A stretch of 64,000 nt of DNA from UBA965 sp040396955. Its GTDB lineage: Bacteria > Chloroflexota > Chloroflexia > Chloroflexales > Roseiflexaceae. Below are positions 8,826 to 17,061 of this stretch, in pieces (the first letter of the stretch is position 1; each line of letters opens with the position of its first letter). The stretch is from NCBI GenBank assembly GCA_040396955.1, contig JBBAWX010000002.1, forward strand, positions 62,001 through 126,000, in the 5' to 3' direction. Below the pieces are notes generated by a model. The model searched no databases. It had not been told where the DNA came from and worked only from the letters and a program-made list of their open reading frames with translations. The translations under genes and the position numbers were made by a program.

Positions 8826-10190
8826 ATGCAAAAATTCGCGTTGAACCACATCCAACAGTCTCCGTGGTGGGTGGCGATTGTGGCGGTACTCTGCCTCACC
8901 ATGGGCGCACTCCCCATCAAAATCATCGGCATGGCGCTCTTGGCGCTCGTCGCCTGGTACCACCCCGCCATCCCACTCGCACTTGTGCCAGCCACCGCAC
9001 CACTCTACTTGATTCCCATGGCGGTGAGTGCCTCAGTGGCCATCCCTGTCCACGAAGTTGTGCTCATCATCGTGACTCCGTTTTGGGTCAAACACCTCTG
9101 GCATGCCCGCCACACCGTGTGGCGCCCCACCGATCTCTGGGTGGCACTGTTCCTCGTTAGCGCCACCGCCAGCATCGTGTGGGCGCTCCCCGAAGGACGT
9201 GGTGAGGCGCTCCGCACCTGGCGCTGGATTATCGTGGAGCCAGTGTGGTGGCTTGTCTTGATGCGCATCGCCATTGCTAGCCATCACATCACCATCACGC
9301 GCATGATGCACGTCATGCTGGTGGCAGGGAGCTTCGTCGCCGGCATCGGCATCTTGCAGTACATTGGCATTGACCTCGCCCCATGGCTCGGGCAAAAGCG
9401 CGCCTTCAGTGACAACGTGGTGGCCACTGGCAACATTCGCCGCGTCGCTTCTGTGTATGGTCATGCCAACAATCTTGGGCTCTTCCTTGAACGCCTCTGG
9501 CCATGGGCTTTGGCCGCCATCGTCGTACCAGCCTGGCGCTGGCGTGGAGCCTGGCCAGTCGCAATCAGCGTGGCCATCGGTTTACTCTTGAGTTTTTCGC
9601 GGGGGGCTTGGCTCGCCGCTGCGCTTGCGAGTGGGCTACTGGTGGCCCTGCATGTCGGTGCAAGCACGCTCCGACGCCGCCCTTGGCTTGTGCCAATGGC
9701 CATGGGCATCGGCATCGCCCTCGTCGCCGTGGCGCTCCTCGCTCGTGGCGGCGAAGGTGGGAGCATCGACGCTCGCCTGCTGTTGTGGCAAGAGAGCATC
9801 ACCTGGTTGCAACAGCGACCGTGGGGGCTCGGGCTCGGGCAGTTCTATTTTTTTCATAATCCGGAATTCGGCCACAGCATCATGGACGCCCGCCTCATCG
9901 GCACCAGCGAACAGTACGCAGCCCATCCCCACAACCTTGTCCTCGACATCTGGCTCAATCTCGGGCCGATCGGGCTCATCGCCATCGGTGCCATCGTTTT
10001 CGCGCATCTCCGCCAAGCACTCCGGCCGCCACTCACCATCCGTGCACGCACCTTGGCTGCCATCACACTCGTGGCCATGCTGGCGCACGGCAGCATCGAT
10101 CAGTTTTTTTTCGTCAGCGACCTGGTCTATTGCTTCTGGTTGATGATTCTCGTCATTCAAGTTGACACCGACCAAGCCACACCGCTATAA
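8826..10190 (+). CDS. O-antigen ligase/polymerase family membrane protein
   Basis: A 454-residue protein with about ten to twelve hydrophobic helices. The large periplasmic loop carries the Wzy_C/WaaL signature region, with DARLLLWQESITW, GLGLGQF and AHPHNLVLDIWLNLG (His-x-His-Asn before a Leu-rich helix). Family members polymerise or ligate lipid-linked glycans on the outer face of the membrane. The ATG lies one base after the dehydrogenase stop codon, so the LCP, glycosidase, dehydrogenase and ligase genes form one unit. Without LPS genes nearby, I infer polymerisation of a wall polysaccharide or transfer to a protein or wall acceptor. Confidence 0.85.
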   Translation: MQKFALNHIQQSPWWVAIVAVLCLTMGALPIKIIGMALLALVAWYHPAIPLALVPATAPLYLIPMAVSASVAIPVHEVVLIIVTPFWVKHLWHARHTVWRPTDLWVALFLVSATASIVWALPEGRGEALRTWRWIIVEPVWWLVLMRIAIASHHITITRMMHVMLVAGSFVAGIGILQYIGIDLAPWLGQKRAFSDNVVATGNIRRVASVYGHANNLGLFLERLWPWALAAIVVPAWRWRGAWPVAISVAIGLLLSFSRGAWLAAALASGLLVALHVGASTLRRRPWLVPMAMGIGIALVAVALLARGGEGGSIDARLLLWQESITWLQQRPWGLGLGQFYFFHNPEFGHSIMDARLIGTSEQYAAHPHNLVLDIWLNLGPIGLIAIGAIVFAHLRQALRPPLTIRARTLAAITLVAMLAHGSIDQFFFVSDLVYCFWLMILVIQVDTDQATPL

Positions 10191-10196
10191 TAAGAC

Positions 10197-10281
10197 AGCG
10201 CAGGATGGCAGATACGTGCTCAACCCCGCCAGGGCCGAGAGGCAGCAACGGTCGGTGCGTTCCTCTGGGTGTCCTGCGCCC
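10197..10281 (+). ncRNA. ffs: Signal recognition particle RNA, small bacterial type
   Basis: An 85-nt stretch folds as a single SRP-type rod. GCGCAGGA (10198-10205) pairs with TCCTGCGC (10272-10279). The conserved apical region reads CCAGG-GCC-GAGA-GGC-AGCA, that is the AGG/AGCA asymmetric loop of helix 8 closed by a GNRA tetraloop (GAGA). The 3' side runs into CCCCTCTTTTC, a plausible terminator tail. It follows the ligase gene by 6 bp and may share its transcript or have its own promoter in the gene's end. Confidence 0.87.
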
Positions 10282-10293
10282 CTCTTTTCATCC

Positions 10294-10731
10294 TCACCGA
10301 TACCACTCAATGGCGGCACGCCCCAGCGTACAAATATCTGCGGCAATGTCGGGTGCGGCCAGACCCTGCCAATCCACCCAACGTGCCCCTTGGCTTTCCC
10401 GTGTTGACGGATTCAGACTACCACCAACGACACGCGCAAAATAAATAAAATCGATGTGCTGATGTCCGGCATGGATGTCTTCGAGCAAGATGCAATAGGG
10501 TTGGGGCAGATGAATAACGTTACCCAGCGCCTGTGGTTGTGTGTGTAGCTCGACCACCAGCCCGGTTTCTTCGTGTACCTCACGGAGTGCCGCCTCATGG
10601 GGGAGTTCATGGGCATCGATATGCCCACCAGGTGGCAACCACATCTGTAGTTTTCGGTGCATCAACAGCAACGTGGTGTGCTGATCGACCACAAATGTCG
10701 TCGCCGTAAAATCACGAGTCAACGTCGGCAT
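10294..10731 (-). CDS. Nudix hydrolase
   Basis: A 145-residue Nudix protein. The box GHIDAHELPHEAALREVHEETGLV near residue 42 fits GX5EX7REUXEEXGU except that the first Glu is shifted by a His-Glu pair. It cleaves a nucleoside diphosphate linked to another moiety; the substrate cannot be told. I start at ATG 10731 (AAAGG about 12 nt upstream), because the 58 residues before it do not match the family and reach into the divergent sigma-factor promoter region. It converges on the SRP RNA gene. Confidence 0.82.
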   Translation of the reverse strand: MPTLTRDFTATTFVVDQHTTLLLMHRKLQMWLPPGGHIDAHELPHEAALREVHEETGLVVELHTQPQALGNVIHLPQPYCILLEDIHAGHQHIDFIYFARVVGGSLNPSTRESQGARWVDWQGLAAPDIAADICTLGRAAIEWYR

Positions 10732-10876
10732 GCCGTCGTGCAACCTTTCACTACACATCTTCGTCAACACATGGTAGCATATGAGGGAGACGATTGGCGA
10801 CCTAGCCGATCGCGTGCGACAACTCGGTATCACACGGTTGTGCATTTCTCTGTATGTGAAAAAAGGAGCGCTGTCT

Positions 10877-11488
10877 GTGGCTGAGCCAACACCAGAGCTT
10901 ATCAAACGCGCTCAGCTGGGCGACAGCGCGGCCTTCGAAGAACTCGTTTTGAGTCAACACCAGTACATCTTTAGTGTGGCCATGGGCGTGCTCCGCAACA
11001 CCGAAGATGCCAACGACCTGACCCAAGAAGTATTCATCCGCTTGTTTCGGTCAATTCATCAATACAATGGAGACAGCCGCTTTACGACTTGGCTGTATCG
11101 CATGGTCATCAACTTGGGTCGTGATGAATTGCGCAAACGGAGCCGCCAGGTCCCTGAGATGATGCCAACAAGCTCGGATGACAACGGCGACCTGCTCGAC
11201 CCAGTCACACTCATCGCCGATGATGATGTCGACATTGACCCACAACGGGCCCTTGATCGCGTTTCCGACCAAGAAGCGCTCATGAACGCGCTCAACCAGA
11301 TCGAACCTCATTACCGCATCACGCTGGTACTTTTTTACATGCGTGATTTGAAGTACACCGATATTGCCGAGATTTTGCAGATTCCGCTCAACACGGTCAA
11401 AAGCCATATCCGGCGTGGAAAAGAACGATTAGCCGAGATTATGCAGGCTGGTGACCAGACACCGACCACCACAGGGAGCTCGTTATGA
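10877..11488 (+). CDS. ECF RNA polymerase sigma factor (sigma-70 family)
   Basis: A 203-residue extracytoplasmic-function sigma factor. Region 2 has LVLSQHQYIFSVAMGVLRN and DLTQEVFIRLFRSI; region 4 has HYRITLVLFYMRDLKYTDIAEIL followed by the helix IPLNTVKSHIRRGKERLAE. The two are joined by an acidic linker. GTG at 10877 is preceded by AAAAAAGGAG at 8 nt, a much better start than the ATG at 10781. Its TGA overlaps the ATG of the downstream zinc-finger anti-sigma gene (ATGA), so the pair is coupled and the sigma factor is probably held at the membrane until a signal releases it. Confidence 0.93.
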   Translation: MAEPTPELIKRAQLGDSAAFEELVLSQHQYIFSVAMGVLRNTEDANDLTQEVFIRLFRSIHQYNGDSRFTTWLYRMVINLGRDELRKRSRQVPEMMPTSSDDNGDLLDPVTLIADDDVDIDPQRALDRVSDQEALMNALNQIEPHYRITLVLFYMRDLKYTDIAEILQIPLNTVKSHIRRGKERLAEIMQAGDQTPTTTGSSL

Positions 11489-12009
11489 TGCGCTGTACCG
11501 ACATCCGCACTGAAATCGCCGTGGCAGGCACCGAGTCCACTATCGTCCAAGCTCATTTACACACCTGCGACGCCTGTCGCACATACGCCAACCTGAATCA
11601 AGCCCTCGACGCTCAATTATCACGCGCACTCACCTTTGTCCCCTCACCACAACTCACCCAAGAGCTCCTCGCCATTGCACGCGACCACGCCACACCACTG
11701 CAGCGCCCGCGCCGTTGGTACGACGCCTTGGTCGTCATTGTGGTCGGGGTGGTGGCGCTCATGGCATCTGTGCTGATTGCCGCCGAAATCGTCGTCTATT
11801 TTACCGGTCCATATGGCTTCGGCAGTTATGCATCTGAGGTAGTAGCCCTACCTGGACAGTTGATTACGTGGATGATCCAGGCGATGCCGTTTTTTGCGCA
11901 AATCATGCTTAGCATTGACACCATGCGCATGCAACTCGTCGTCATCTTGCTGGCCTTACTTGGCATCTTGACGTACACCAACCAACGCGCCAAACGCAAG
12001 CGCCTATAA
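11485..12009 (+). CDS. Zinc-finger anti-sigma factor, membrane protein
   Basis: A 174-residue protein. Residues 24-31 form His-x3-Cys-x2-Cys (HLHTCDAC), the zf-HC2 (ZAS) motif that binds zinc and the sigma factor. A first membrane segment lies at about 81-106 and one or two more at about 120-165; the tail is basic. Genetic coupling by a 4-bp overlap with the ECF sigma gene supports the role. It ends by overlapping the convergent FGGY kinase by 6 bp, with no terminator between. Confidence 0.87.
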   Translation: MMRCTDIRTEIAVAGTESTIVQAHLHTCDACRTYANLNQALDAQLSRALTFVPSPQLTQELLAIARDHATPLQRPRRWYDALVVIVVGVVALMASVLIAAEIVVYFTGPYGFGSYASEVVALPGQLITWMIQAMPFFAQIMLSIDTMRMQLVVILLALLGILTYTNQRAKRKRL

Positions 12010-13494
12010 GGTTTCACGGTGCTCGCGCCGTTGCCACGCCGCTCGCTGATGCATGTGGTCGCGCATGGTCGGGTAGGCGGCCACGTACTCCGCATAGAGT
12101 TCATCGTACAGAGGTCCATACTCCGCCCGTGGATGCACCAACGTAGCGGTCGCATTCCATGGCGACCCTGCTGGGGCCATACCAACGGCCTGGGCTGCAA
12201 GGAGCGCATCACCATAGGCGGCCCCGATGGTCTCTTGTGGGATTTCCTGTACAACTCCGGTCACATCAGAGACAATATGGGTCCAGAGTGACGCTTTCGT
12301 CCCCCCACCCACTGCCACAAATCGTCGGTGCACCGGGATCTGGAGTGCGCGGAGCATGTGCCGAACCGCCATCGCCGTACCTTCTAGAGCGGCGCGATAG
12401 AGGTGACCTCGGCCGTGTTGTAGCGTCAGTCCGCTATACACGCCTCGGGCATCCGCATCAAAAATGGGAGTCCGCTCCCCGGCAAAATAGGGCAACAGCA
12501 TGACCCCTTCGCTCCCCGGTGGAACAACGGCAGCCTCCGCAATCAACGTGGCATATGTGGCTCCGGTGAGCGTTTGGAGCCACTGCGTGACAGCACCAGA
12601 GGTGGCAAGACCGGCCGCCACCGTAACACTCTCGGGGGCAACCCCACGGGTGCTCCACGCCGCAGGGTGGAGGCGCAAGGTGTCGACCACTTCGACCACA
12701 AAAAACGTCGTACCGTACATCAACATCACGTCACCGGGCTGTTGCACCCCCACACTCCACGCCTCACTCCAGGCATCAACGGTGCCACAAAGCACCGGCA
12801 ACCCCACCGGCAAGCCACTTTGTGCTGCCGCAGTCGCATGAATCCGCCCGACAATCTCACCCGGCCACGCCAAACGCGGCCACACCAGATGCGGAGCGAT
12901 ATCGGCGCACCACTCAGGGATCCACCGGCAGTGACGAATATCGTAGAGGGGCCAACACTGACTCGCCGAATGATGATCGAGCACGTATTCACCGGTCAGA
13001 CGTTGGACGAGCCACGAATTCACCATGTGCATGCGCGTCATCCGTGCCCAGATGTCGGGTTCATGCCGATGCAACCAGCGCAGTTTGGGGCCGATGGCTT
13101 GGCTACTCAGCAATGCCCCACACCGTGACAAGATGGTTTCACCACCGTAGTGCGCATGGAGCTCGTTGATTTCGTGGCTGGCACGGGTATCAATGCCATA
13201 CAACATGGCTGGGCGGAGCGGGGTACCCGCGTCATCACAGGCCAACAACGTGGGGCCAATGCCGCTCACACACAACGCCTGCACACCATCCCCAGCCGAC
13301 GGCACCAACTGGTGCAAAAGCACCAGTACATCATGCCACCAGACTGCCTCGGCGTCGTGTTCCGCCCAACCGGGTTGCGGGAACGAGGTGGCATGGGCGA
13401 TTTCAGCGCGCGCCAGCACCTGACCAGTCGCATTGACTACTACTCCTTTGCTGGCCGATGTCCCTATGTCGATGCCGATGACGCATGCGTCCAT
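12004..13494 (-). CDS. FGGY-family carbohydrate kinase (xylulokinase-like)
   Basis: A 496-residue sugar kinase of the actin-like ATPase fold. The phosphate-1 motif GIDIGTSASKG is near residue 8, the catalytic Asp is in CGTVDAWSEA near 240, and the adenosine motif VGGGTKASLW is near 395. FGGY members phosphorylate xylulose, gluconate, glycerol or similar substrates; sequence likeness to xylulokinases is strongest to my eye, but substrate is not fixed. ATG at 13494 has AAAAGGAAA at about 7 nt, better than a start at 13560. No isomerase or transporter is adjacent. Confidence 0.86.
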   Translation of the reverse strand: MDACVIGIDIGTSASKGVVVNATGQVLARAEIAHATSFPQPGWAEHDAEAVWWHDVLVLLHQLVPSAGDGVQALCVSGIGPTLLACDDAGTPLRPAMLYGIDTRASHEINELHAHYGGETILSRCGALLSSQAIGPKLRWLHRHEPDIWARMTRMHMVNSWLVQRLTGEYVLDHHSASQCWPLYDIRHCRWIPEWCADIAPHLVWPRLAWPGEIVGRIHATAAAQSGLPVGLPVLCGTVDAWSEAWSVGVQQPGDVMLMYGTTFFVVEVVDTLRLHPAAWSTRGVAPESVTVAAGLATSGAVTQWLQTLTGATYATLIAEAAVVPPGSEGVMLLPYFAGERTPIFDADARGVYSGLTLQHGRGHLYRAALEGTAMAVRHMLRALQIPVHRRFVAVGGGTKASLWTHIVSDVTGVVQEIPQETIGAAYGDALLAAQAVGMAPAGSPWNATATLVHPRAEYGPLYDELYAEYVAAYPTMRDHMHQRAAWQRREHRETL

Positions 13495-13567
13495 GTCTGT
13501 TTCCTTTTGTGCACTGGTCAGCGCCATTGTAGCCGAGATTTCACGCGTACCATTTTGCACCTATTTT

Positions 13568-13597
13568 TTGCGTTTTGGCGATGCTCTATGCTATAAT
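13568..13597 (+). promoter_or_regulatory. Sigma-70-type promoter of tRNA-Gln
   Basis: The -35 TTGCGT (13568-13573) and a perfect -10 TATAAT (13592-13597) are separated by 18 bp. The -10 ends 12 bp before the tRNA-Gln 5' end, so the transcript would begin near the mature tRNA. It may also drive glmU, prs and the genes after it, since no terminator is visible between the tRNA and glmU. Confidence 0.75.
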
Positions 13598-13609
13598 CCT
13601 ACTTGGCGA

Positions 13610-13683
13610 TGCCAGATTGTGTAATGGTAGCACCACGGACTTTGAATCCGTTTGTCTAGGTTCGAATCCTAGTCTGGCAGCCA
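13610..13683 (+). tRNA. tRNA-Gln (TTG)
   Basis: A cloverleaf folds with acceptor stem TGCCAGA/TCTGGCA and T arm AGGTTCGAATCCT. The anticodon arm ACGGA-CTTTGAA-TCCGT gives anticodon TTG (Gln). The discriminator is G at 13680 and CCA (13681-13683) is encoded, unlike in the tRNA-Cys gene of this window. Confidence 0.96.
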
Positions 13684-13713
13684 CATTTTCTTCTGCGTGG
13701 ACTCGAGTATACG

Positions 13714-14787
13714 ATGTCGCACACTCCCGTAGCACGGTCGGTCGTTATCCTCGCCGCTGGCGCAGGAACCCGGATGCGTTCTACCACCCCCAAAGTGCTC
13801 CACCACATCGCCGGGCGTTCCATGCTTTCTCACGTTATCGATGTCGCTGGCCGGCTCCAGGCCCAACAGGTGTGTGTGGTCGTGTCGCCATCAGCACAGT
13901 CAGCCATTGCTGCTGAGTGTGGTCCCGACATATCCTATATCCCCCAACACGAGCAACGTGGCACTGGCCACGCCCTGCAGCAAGCGTTCCCCCACATTAC
14001 CACGCACAGCGGTGATGTGGTGGTTTTGTTTGGTGACACCCCGCTCATTCAAGCCGCCACCATCGAATCATTGTTGGAGCGCATGCATGCAACGGATGCG
14101 TTGGTGGGCATTGTCAGCTTTGATGTGGCTCCTCCCCACAACTATGGGCGCATCGTGCGTGATCCCCACGGAGCGGTGACTGCCATCGTCGAAGCCAAAA
14201 ACTGCACTCCCGATCAAGTCGACATCCGTGAGGCCAACAGTGGCATCATGGTCATTGATTACCAATGGTTGCAGAGCGCGTTGCCACGCATCACCCCCAA
14301 CACCCTCACCGGCGAGTTGTATTTGACCGATCTCGTCGAACTCGCCAATCACGATGCGGGGAGCGGTGCAGCCTGCGCCCTCACAGTCGGTGATACGAGT
14401 GAGGCCTGGGGGGTCAACACACGGGCCCAACTTGCCGAGGCTGGGCGGTTGCTCCAACAACGGGTCACAACACGCCTCATGGAGCAGGGGGTCACGATTG
14501 TTGATCCACTGCACGTGCTTATCGCTCCCGAAGTACAGATTGGCAGTGACAGCATCATCTGGCCAGGAAGTGTCATCACTGGCGCCACCACCATTGGGGC
14601 GGGGTGTCATATTGGCCCGCACACCACCATTCATGCCAGCCAGATCGGTGCCGAGAGTCATCTCCCCCATGCCTACATAAAATTCAGTACAATAGAAGCA
14701 GGGACCATGCTGGCTCCGCATTCATCGCTGGTGGCGCCTGCGCCCCAGTCTACGCACACAAAGGAGGAGTCTCAGTCGCAAGACTGA
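13714..14787 (+). CDS. glmU: UDP-GlcNAc pyrophosphorylase, short GlmU
   Basis: A 357-residue protein. The N-terminal GT-A nucleotidyltransferase domain is complete, with LAAGAGTRMRS (UTP loop), QRGTGHALQ, the FGDTPLI metal site and EANSGIMVI, followed by a few left-handed beta-helix turns. GlmU is usually about 450 residues. Here the chain ends after roughly four hexapeptide turns, before the part that carries the catalytic His and the acetyl-CoA site, so only the uridylyltransferase step (GlcNAc-1-P plus UTP) seems possible. The start follows tRNA-Gln by 30 bp and no clear RBS is seen. The tail codons form a hairpin before prs. Confidence 0.85.
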   Translation: MSHTPVARSVVILAAGAGTRMRSTTPKVLHHIAGRSMLSHVIDVAGRLQAQQVCVVVSPSAQSAIAAECGPDISYIPQHEQRGTGHALQQAFPHITTHSGDVVVLFGDTPLIQAATIESLLERMHATDALVGIVSFDVAPPHNYGRIVRDPHGAVTAIVEAKNCTPDQVDIREANSGIMVIDYQWLQSALPRITPNTLTGELYLTDLVELANHDAGSGAACALTVGDTSEAWGVNTRAQLAEAGRLLQQRVTTRLMEQGVTIVDPLHVLIAPEVQIGSDSIIWPGSVITGATTIGAGCHIGPHTTIHASQIGAESHLPHAYIKFSTIEAGTMLAPHSSLVAPAPQSTHTKEESQSQD

Positions 14788-14790
14788 GCG
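14761..14790 (+). promoter_or_regulatory. Structured ribosome-binding region of prs
   Basis: AAGGAGG at 14761-14767 is 23 nt from the prs ATG, too far for normal use. Between them CTCAGTC (14771-14777), the tetraloop GCAA and GACTGAG (14782-14788) form a perfect 7-bp GNRA hairpin. Folded, it leaves only about 5 nt between the Shine-Dalgarno site and the ATG at 14791. The hairpin overlaps the last codons and stop of glmU, so ribosomes finishing glmU would open it. Confidence 0.6.
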
Positions 14791-15735
14791 ATGACTATGG
14801 AAGGTCGTTTACAAGTATTTAGTGGCAATGCCAACCTCGCCCTCGCCAAAGACATCGCCGCATGCCTCAACATGAATCTCGGTCGCGCCACCGTTGGCAC
14901 CTTCAAAAACGGGGAGACCCGCGTCAAAATTGAAGAAAATGTGCGTGGCTCTGATGTGTTCATCGTGCAACCGACCTGTACTCCCGTCAACAACAATCTG
15001 ATGGAGTTGTTGATTATCATTGATGCAGTGCGACGTGCTTCTGCGGCACGTATCACCGCCGTCATCCCCTATTACGGCTACGCCAAACAAGAAAAGAAAA
15101 CCACCGGTCGCGAGCCGATTTCGGCCAAATTGGTGGCCAACCTCATCCGCACAGCGGGCGCCCATCGTGTGCTGACCATGGATTTACATGCACCGGCCAT
15201 TGAAGGCTTTTTTGATATCCCCGTCGATCATCTCCAGGCAGGGCAATTGTTGTCGGAATACGTACGTGAGCTCCACCTCAAAGACCCGGTCGTCATTTCC
15301 CCCGATGCTGGTGGTGTGGGGCGCGCCAACGCCTTCCGTGAACGCATCGGAGCGAGCTTGGCCATCATCGCCAAACAACGCCCGCGCCCTGATGCAGTCG
15401 AAATGCTCGAAATGGTGGGTGATGTAGCCGGCCGGCCGGCGGTCATCGTTGACGACATGATTTCTACTGGTGGCACGTTGGTCGAAGCTGCCAAATCACT
15501 GATGCAACGCGGTGCGACCCATGTCTATGCGTGTGCCACACATGGCATTTTTGCTGGCGACGGGATTAGCGCACTCAAAGATTCTCACTTGGTGGAGACC
15601 ATTGTCACCGATACCATTCCTCAAGCACCTGAGTCCAAACAGGCTCGGGTACGCACCATTAGTGTGGCACCGCTCTTTGCGGAGGCCATTTTGCGGATTC
15701 ACAAAGACCTGTCGTTGAGTGCCCTATTTTCGTAG
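14791..15735 (+). CDS. prs: Ribose-phosphate pyrophosphokinase
   Basis: A 314-residue class I PRPP synthase of standard length. It has the ATP-site motif YYGYAKQEKK near residue 95, the MDLHAPAIEGFF metal/ATP motif near 130, and the PRPP loop VIVDDMISTGGTL near 218, with VISPDAGGVGRA before it. It makes phosphoribosyl diphosphate from ribose-5-phosphate and ATP for purine, pyrimidine, His, Trp and NAD synthesis. The glmU-prs order is common in bacteria. The next gene starts 30 bp after. The start region carries an unusual hairpin between Shine-Dalgarno site and ATG; ATG at 14797 is an alternative. Confidence 0.96.
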   Translation: MTMEGRLQVFSGNANLALAKDIAACLNMNLGRATVGTFKNGETRVKIEENVRGSDVFIVQPTCTPVNNNLMELLIIIDAVRRASAARITAVIPYYGYAKQEKKTTGREPISAKLVANLIRTAGAHRVLTMDLHAPAIEGFFDIPVDHLQAGQLLSEYVRELHLKDPVVISPDAGGVGRANAFRERIGASLAIIAKQRPRPDAVEMLEMVGDVAGRPAVIVDDMISTGGTLVEAAKSLMQRGATHVYACATHGIFAGDGISALKDSHLVETIVTDTIPQAPESKQARVRTISVAPLFAEAILRIHKDLSLSALFS

Positions 15736-15765
15736 GGTAGTTGTTCACGCAGGTAAGGAGTTTCG

Positions 15766-17061
15766 TTGGAACAAATTGATATACCGCTCAGGTGGGTCGG
15801 TATTGTCGCTGCACTACTGGTCATCGGTCTTGCAGCTGCCGCTGAGGCATCGCTCAGTATGATTTCGCGGCGCCAGTTGCATGCTCTTCAAACATCGTCA
15901 CGGGCCACACTGGTCCATGTGCTCATCGAAGATGCCTACCGTTTTAAAGTATCCCTGTTGCTTCTCAATACAATTGCCTTGATTGCGGTAACCACACTCA
16001 CTGCTGGGTTGGTTGCTGACCATGGGGTGTGGCTACAGTTGGCATGGCTGGGAGTACTGACGGTCGTCATCATCCTTTTTGCGGAGGCGCTACCCAAGGC
16101 CATTGCTCTGCGCAATCCGAGCGCAACCGCACGCCTAATCGCAGGGCCGTTTTATTTTCTCACGGTGGTGCTCCGACCACTCATCATCGTCATCGACTTC
16201 ATTGCGCGCCGGCTCTTCGGCATTAGTGGTGCCAACGATTTGACTCCAATCGTCACCGAAGAAGAGCTCCTCACCATCGTCAATGTAGGCGAAGAGGAAG
16301 GGGTGATTGAGCCCAACGAACGCGAAATGATCGAAGACATCATCACCTTTGGTGACACGATCGTACGTGAGATTATGATTCCGCGGGTTGATGTCATTAC
16401 CATCAACGCCAGTGCTTCCTTCCAAGAAGCCATTAACCTTATTACCAACCACGGTCATTCCCGTGTACCAGTCATCAAAGAGTCAAGTGACCGCATCATT
16501 GGTATTTTGTACGCCAAAGACATCCTGGCACATATGCGCTACGGTCAGCCACACCAGACCATCTCGGGACTGATGCGCCACCCCTACTATGTGCCCGAGA
16601 TGATCAAAATCGACATGCTCCTACGCAACATGCAGACCAAACGCGTGCACTTCGCGGTCGTGGTCGATGAATACGGAGCGACTACGGGCATTGTCACCCT
16701 CGAAGACATCCTCGAAGAAATTGTCGGCGAAATCCACGACGAATTTGACCCAACCTCTGTACCCGACGTCGTCTGGAACGGAGCCGGAGATGTGGTCGTC
16801 GATGCACGCATACTCCTCGACGACGTCAACGATCTCACCGGGCTCGACCTTTCCTCAGAATCATCAGACCGTATTGGTGGCTTTGTGGCCGAAAAACTCG
16901 GACGCATGAGTGAAGCAGGCGACGTGGTCAAACTCAGTGAGCACACGCAACTAACCGTGATTGCGATTGAGGGCCTGCGTTCGAGTCGGATTCGCATCAC
17001 CTTCATGCCCAACAACCAAGGAGCGCGCAATGACCACAACCAATCCACAAGCGCTGATTGA
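15766..17061 (+). CDS. CNNM/HlyC-CorC family membrane protein with CBS domains
   Basis: A 431-residue protein of the hemolysin C/CorC type. The DUF21 (CNNM) membrane domain with three to four helices covers about 1-140. A CBS pair follows (EIMIPRVDVITIN near 205 and the second ending in VVDEYGATTGIVTLEDILEEIVGE near 320), then a CorC_HlyC domain to about 425. Relatives take part in Mg2+ or Co2+ efflux and the CBS pair binds adenine nucleotides. The start is TTG, chosen because TAAGGAG lies 5 nt upstream. It overlaps cdd by 32 bp. Confidence 0.9.
   Translation: MEQIDIPLRWVGIVAALLVIGLAAAAEASLSMISRRQLHALQTSSRATLVHVLIEDAYRFKVSLLLLNTIALIAVTTLTAGLVADHGVWLQLAWLGVLTVVIILFAEALPKAIALRNPSATARLIAGPFYFLTVVLRPLIIVIDFIARRLFGISGANDLTPIVTEEELLTIVNVGEEEGVIEPNEREMIEDIITFGDTIVREIMIPRVDVITINASASFQEAINLITNHGHSRVPVIKESSDRIIGILYAKDILAHMRYGQPHQTISGLMRHPYYVPEMIKIDMLLRNMQTKRVHFAVVVDEYGATTGIVTLEDILEEIVGEIHDEFDPTSVPDVVWNGAGDVVVDARILLDDVNDLTGLDLSSESSDRIGGFVAEKLGRMSEAGDVVKLSEHTQLTVIAIEGLRSSRIRITFMPNNQGARNDHNQSTSAD

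Noticed and set aside
12500..13600. Plus-strand open frames opposite the FGGY kinase and elsewhere
   Set aside because: These are antisense shadows of well-supported genes; they lack RBS sites and recognisable motifs.
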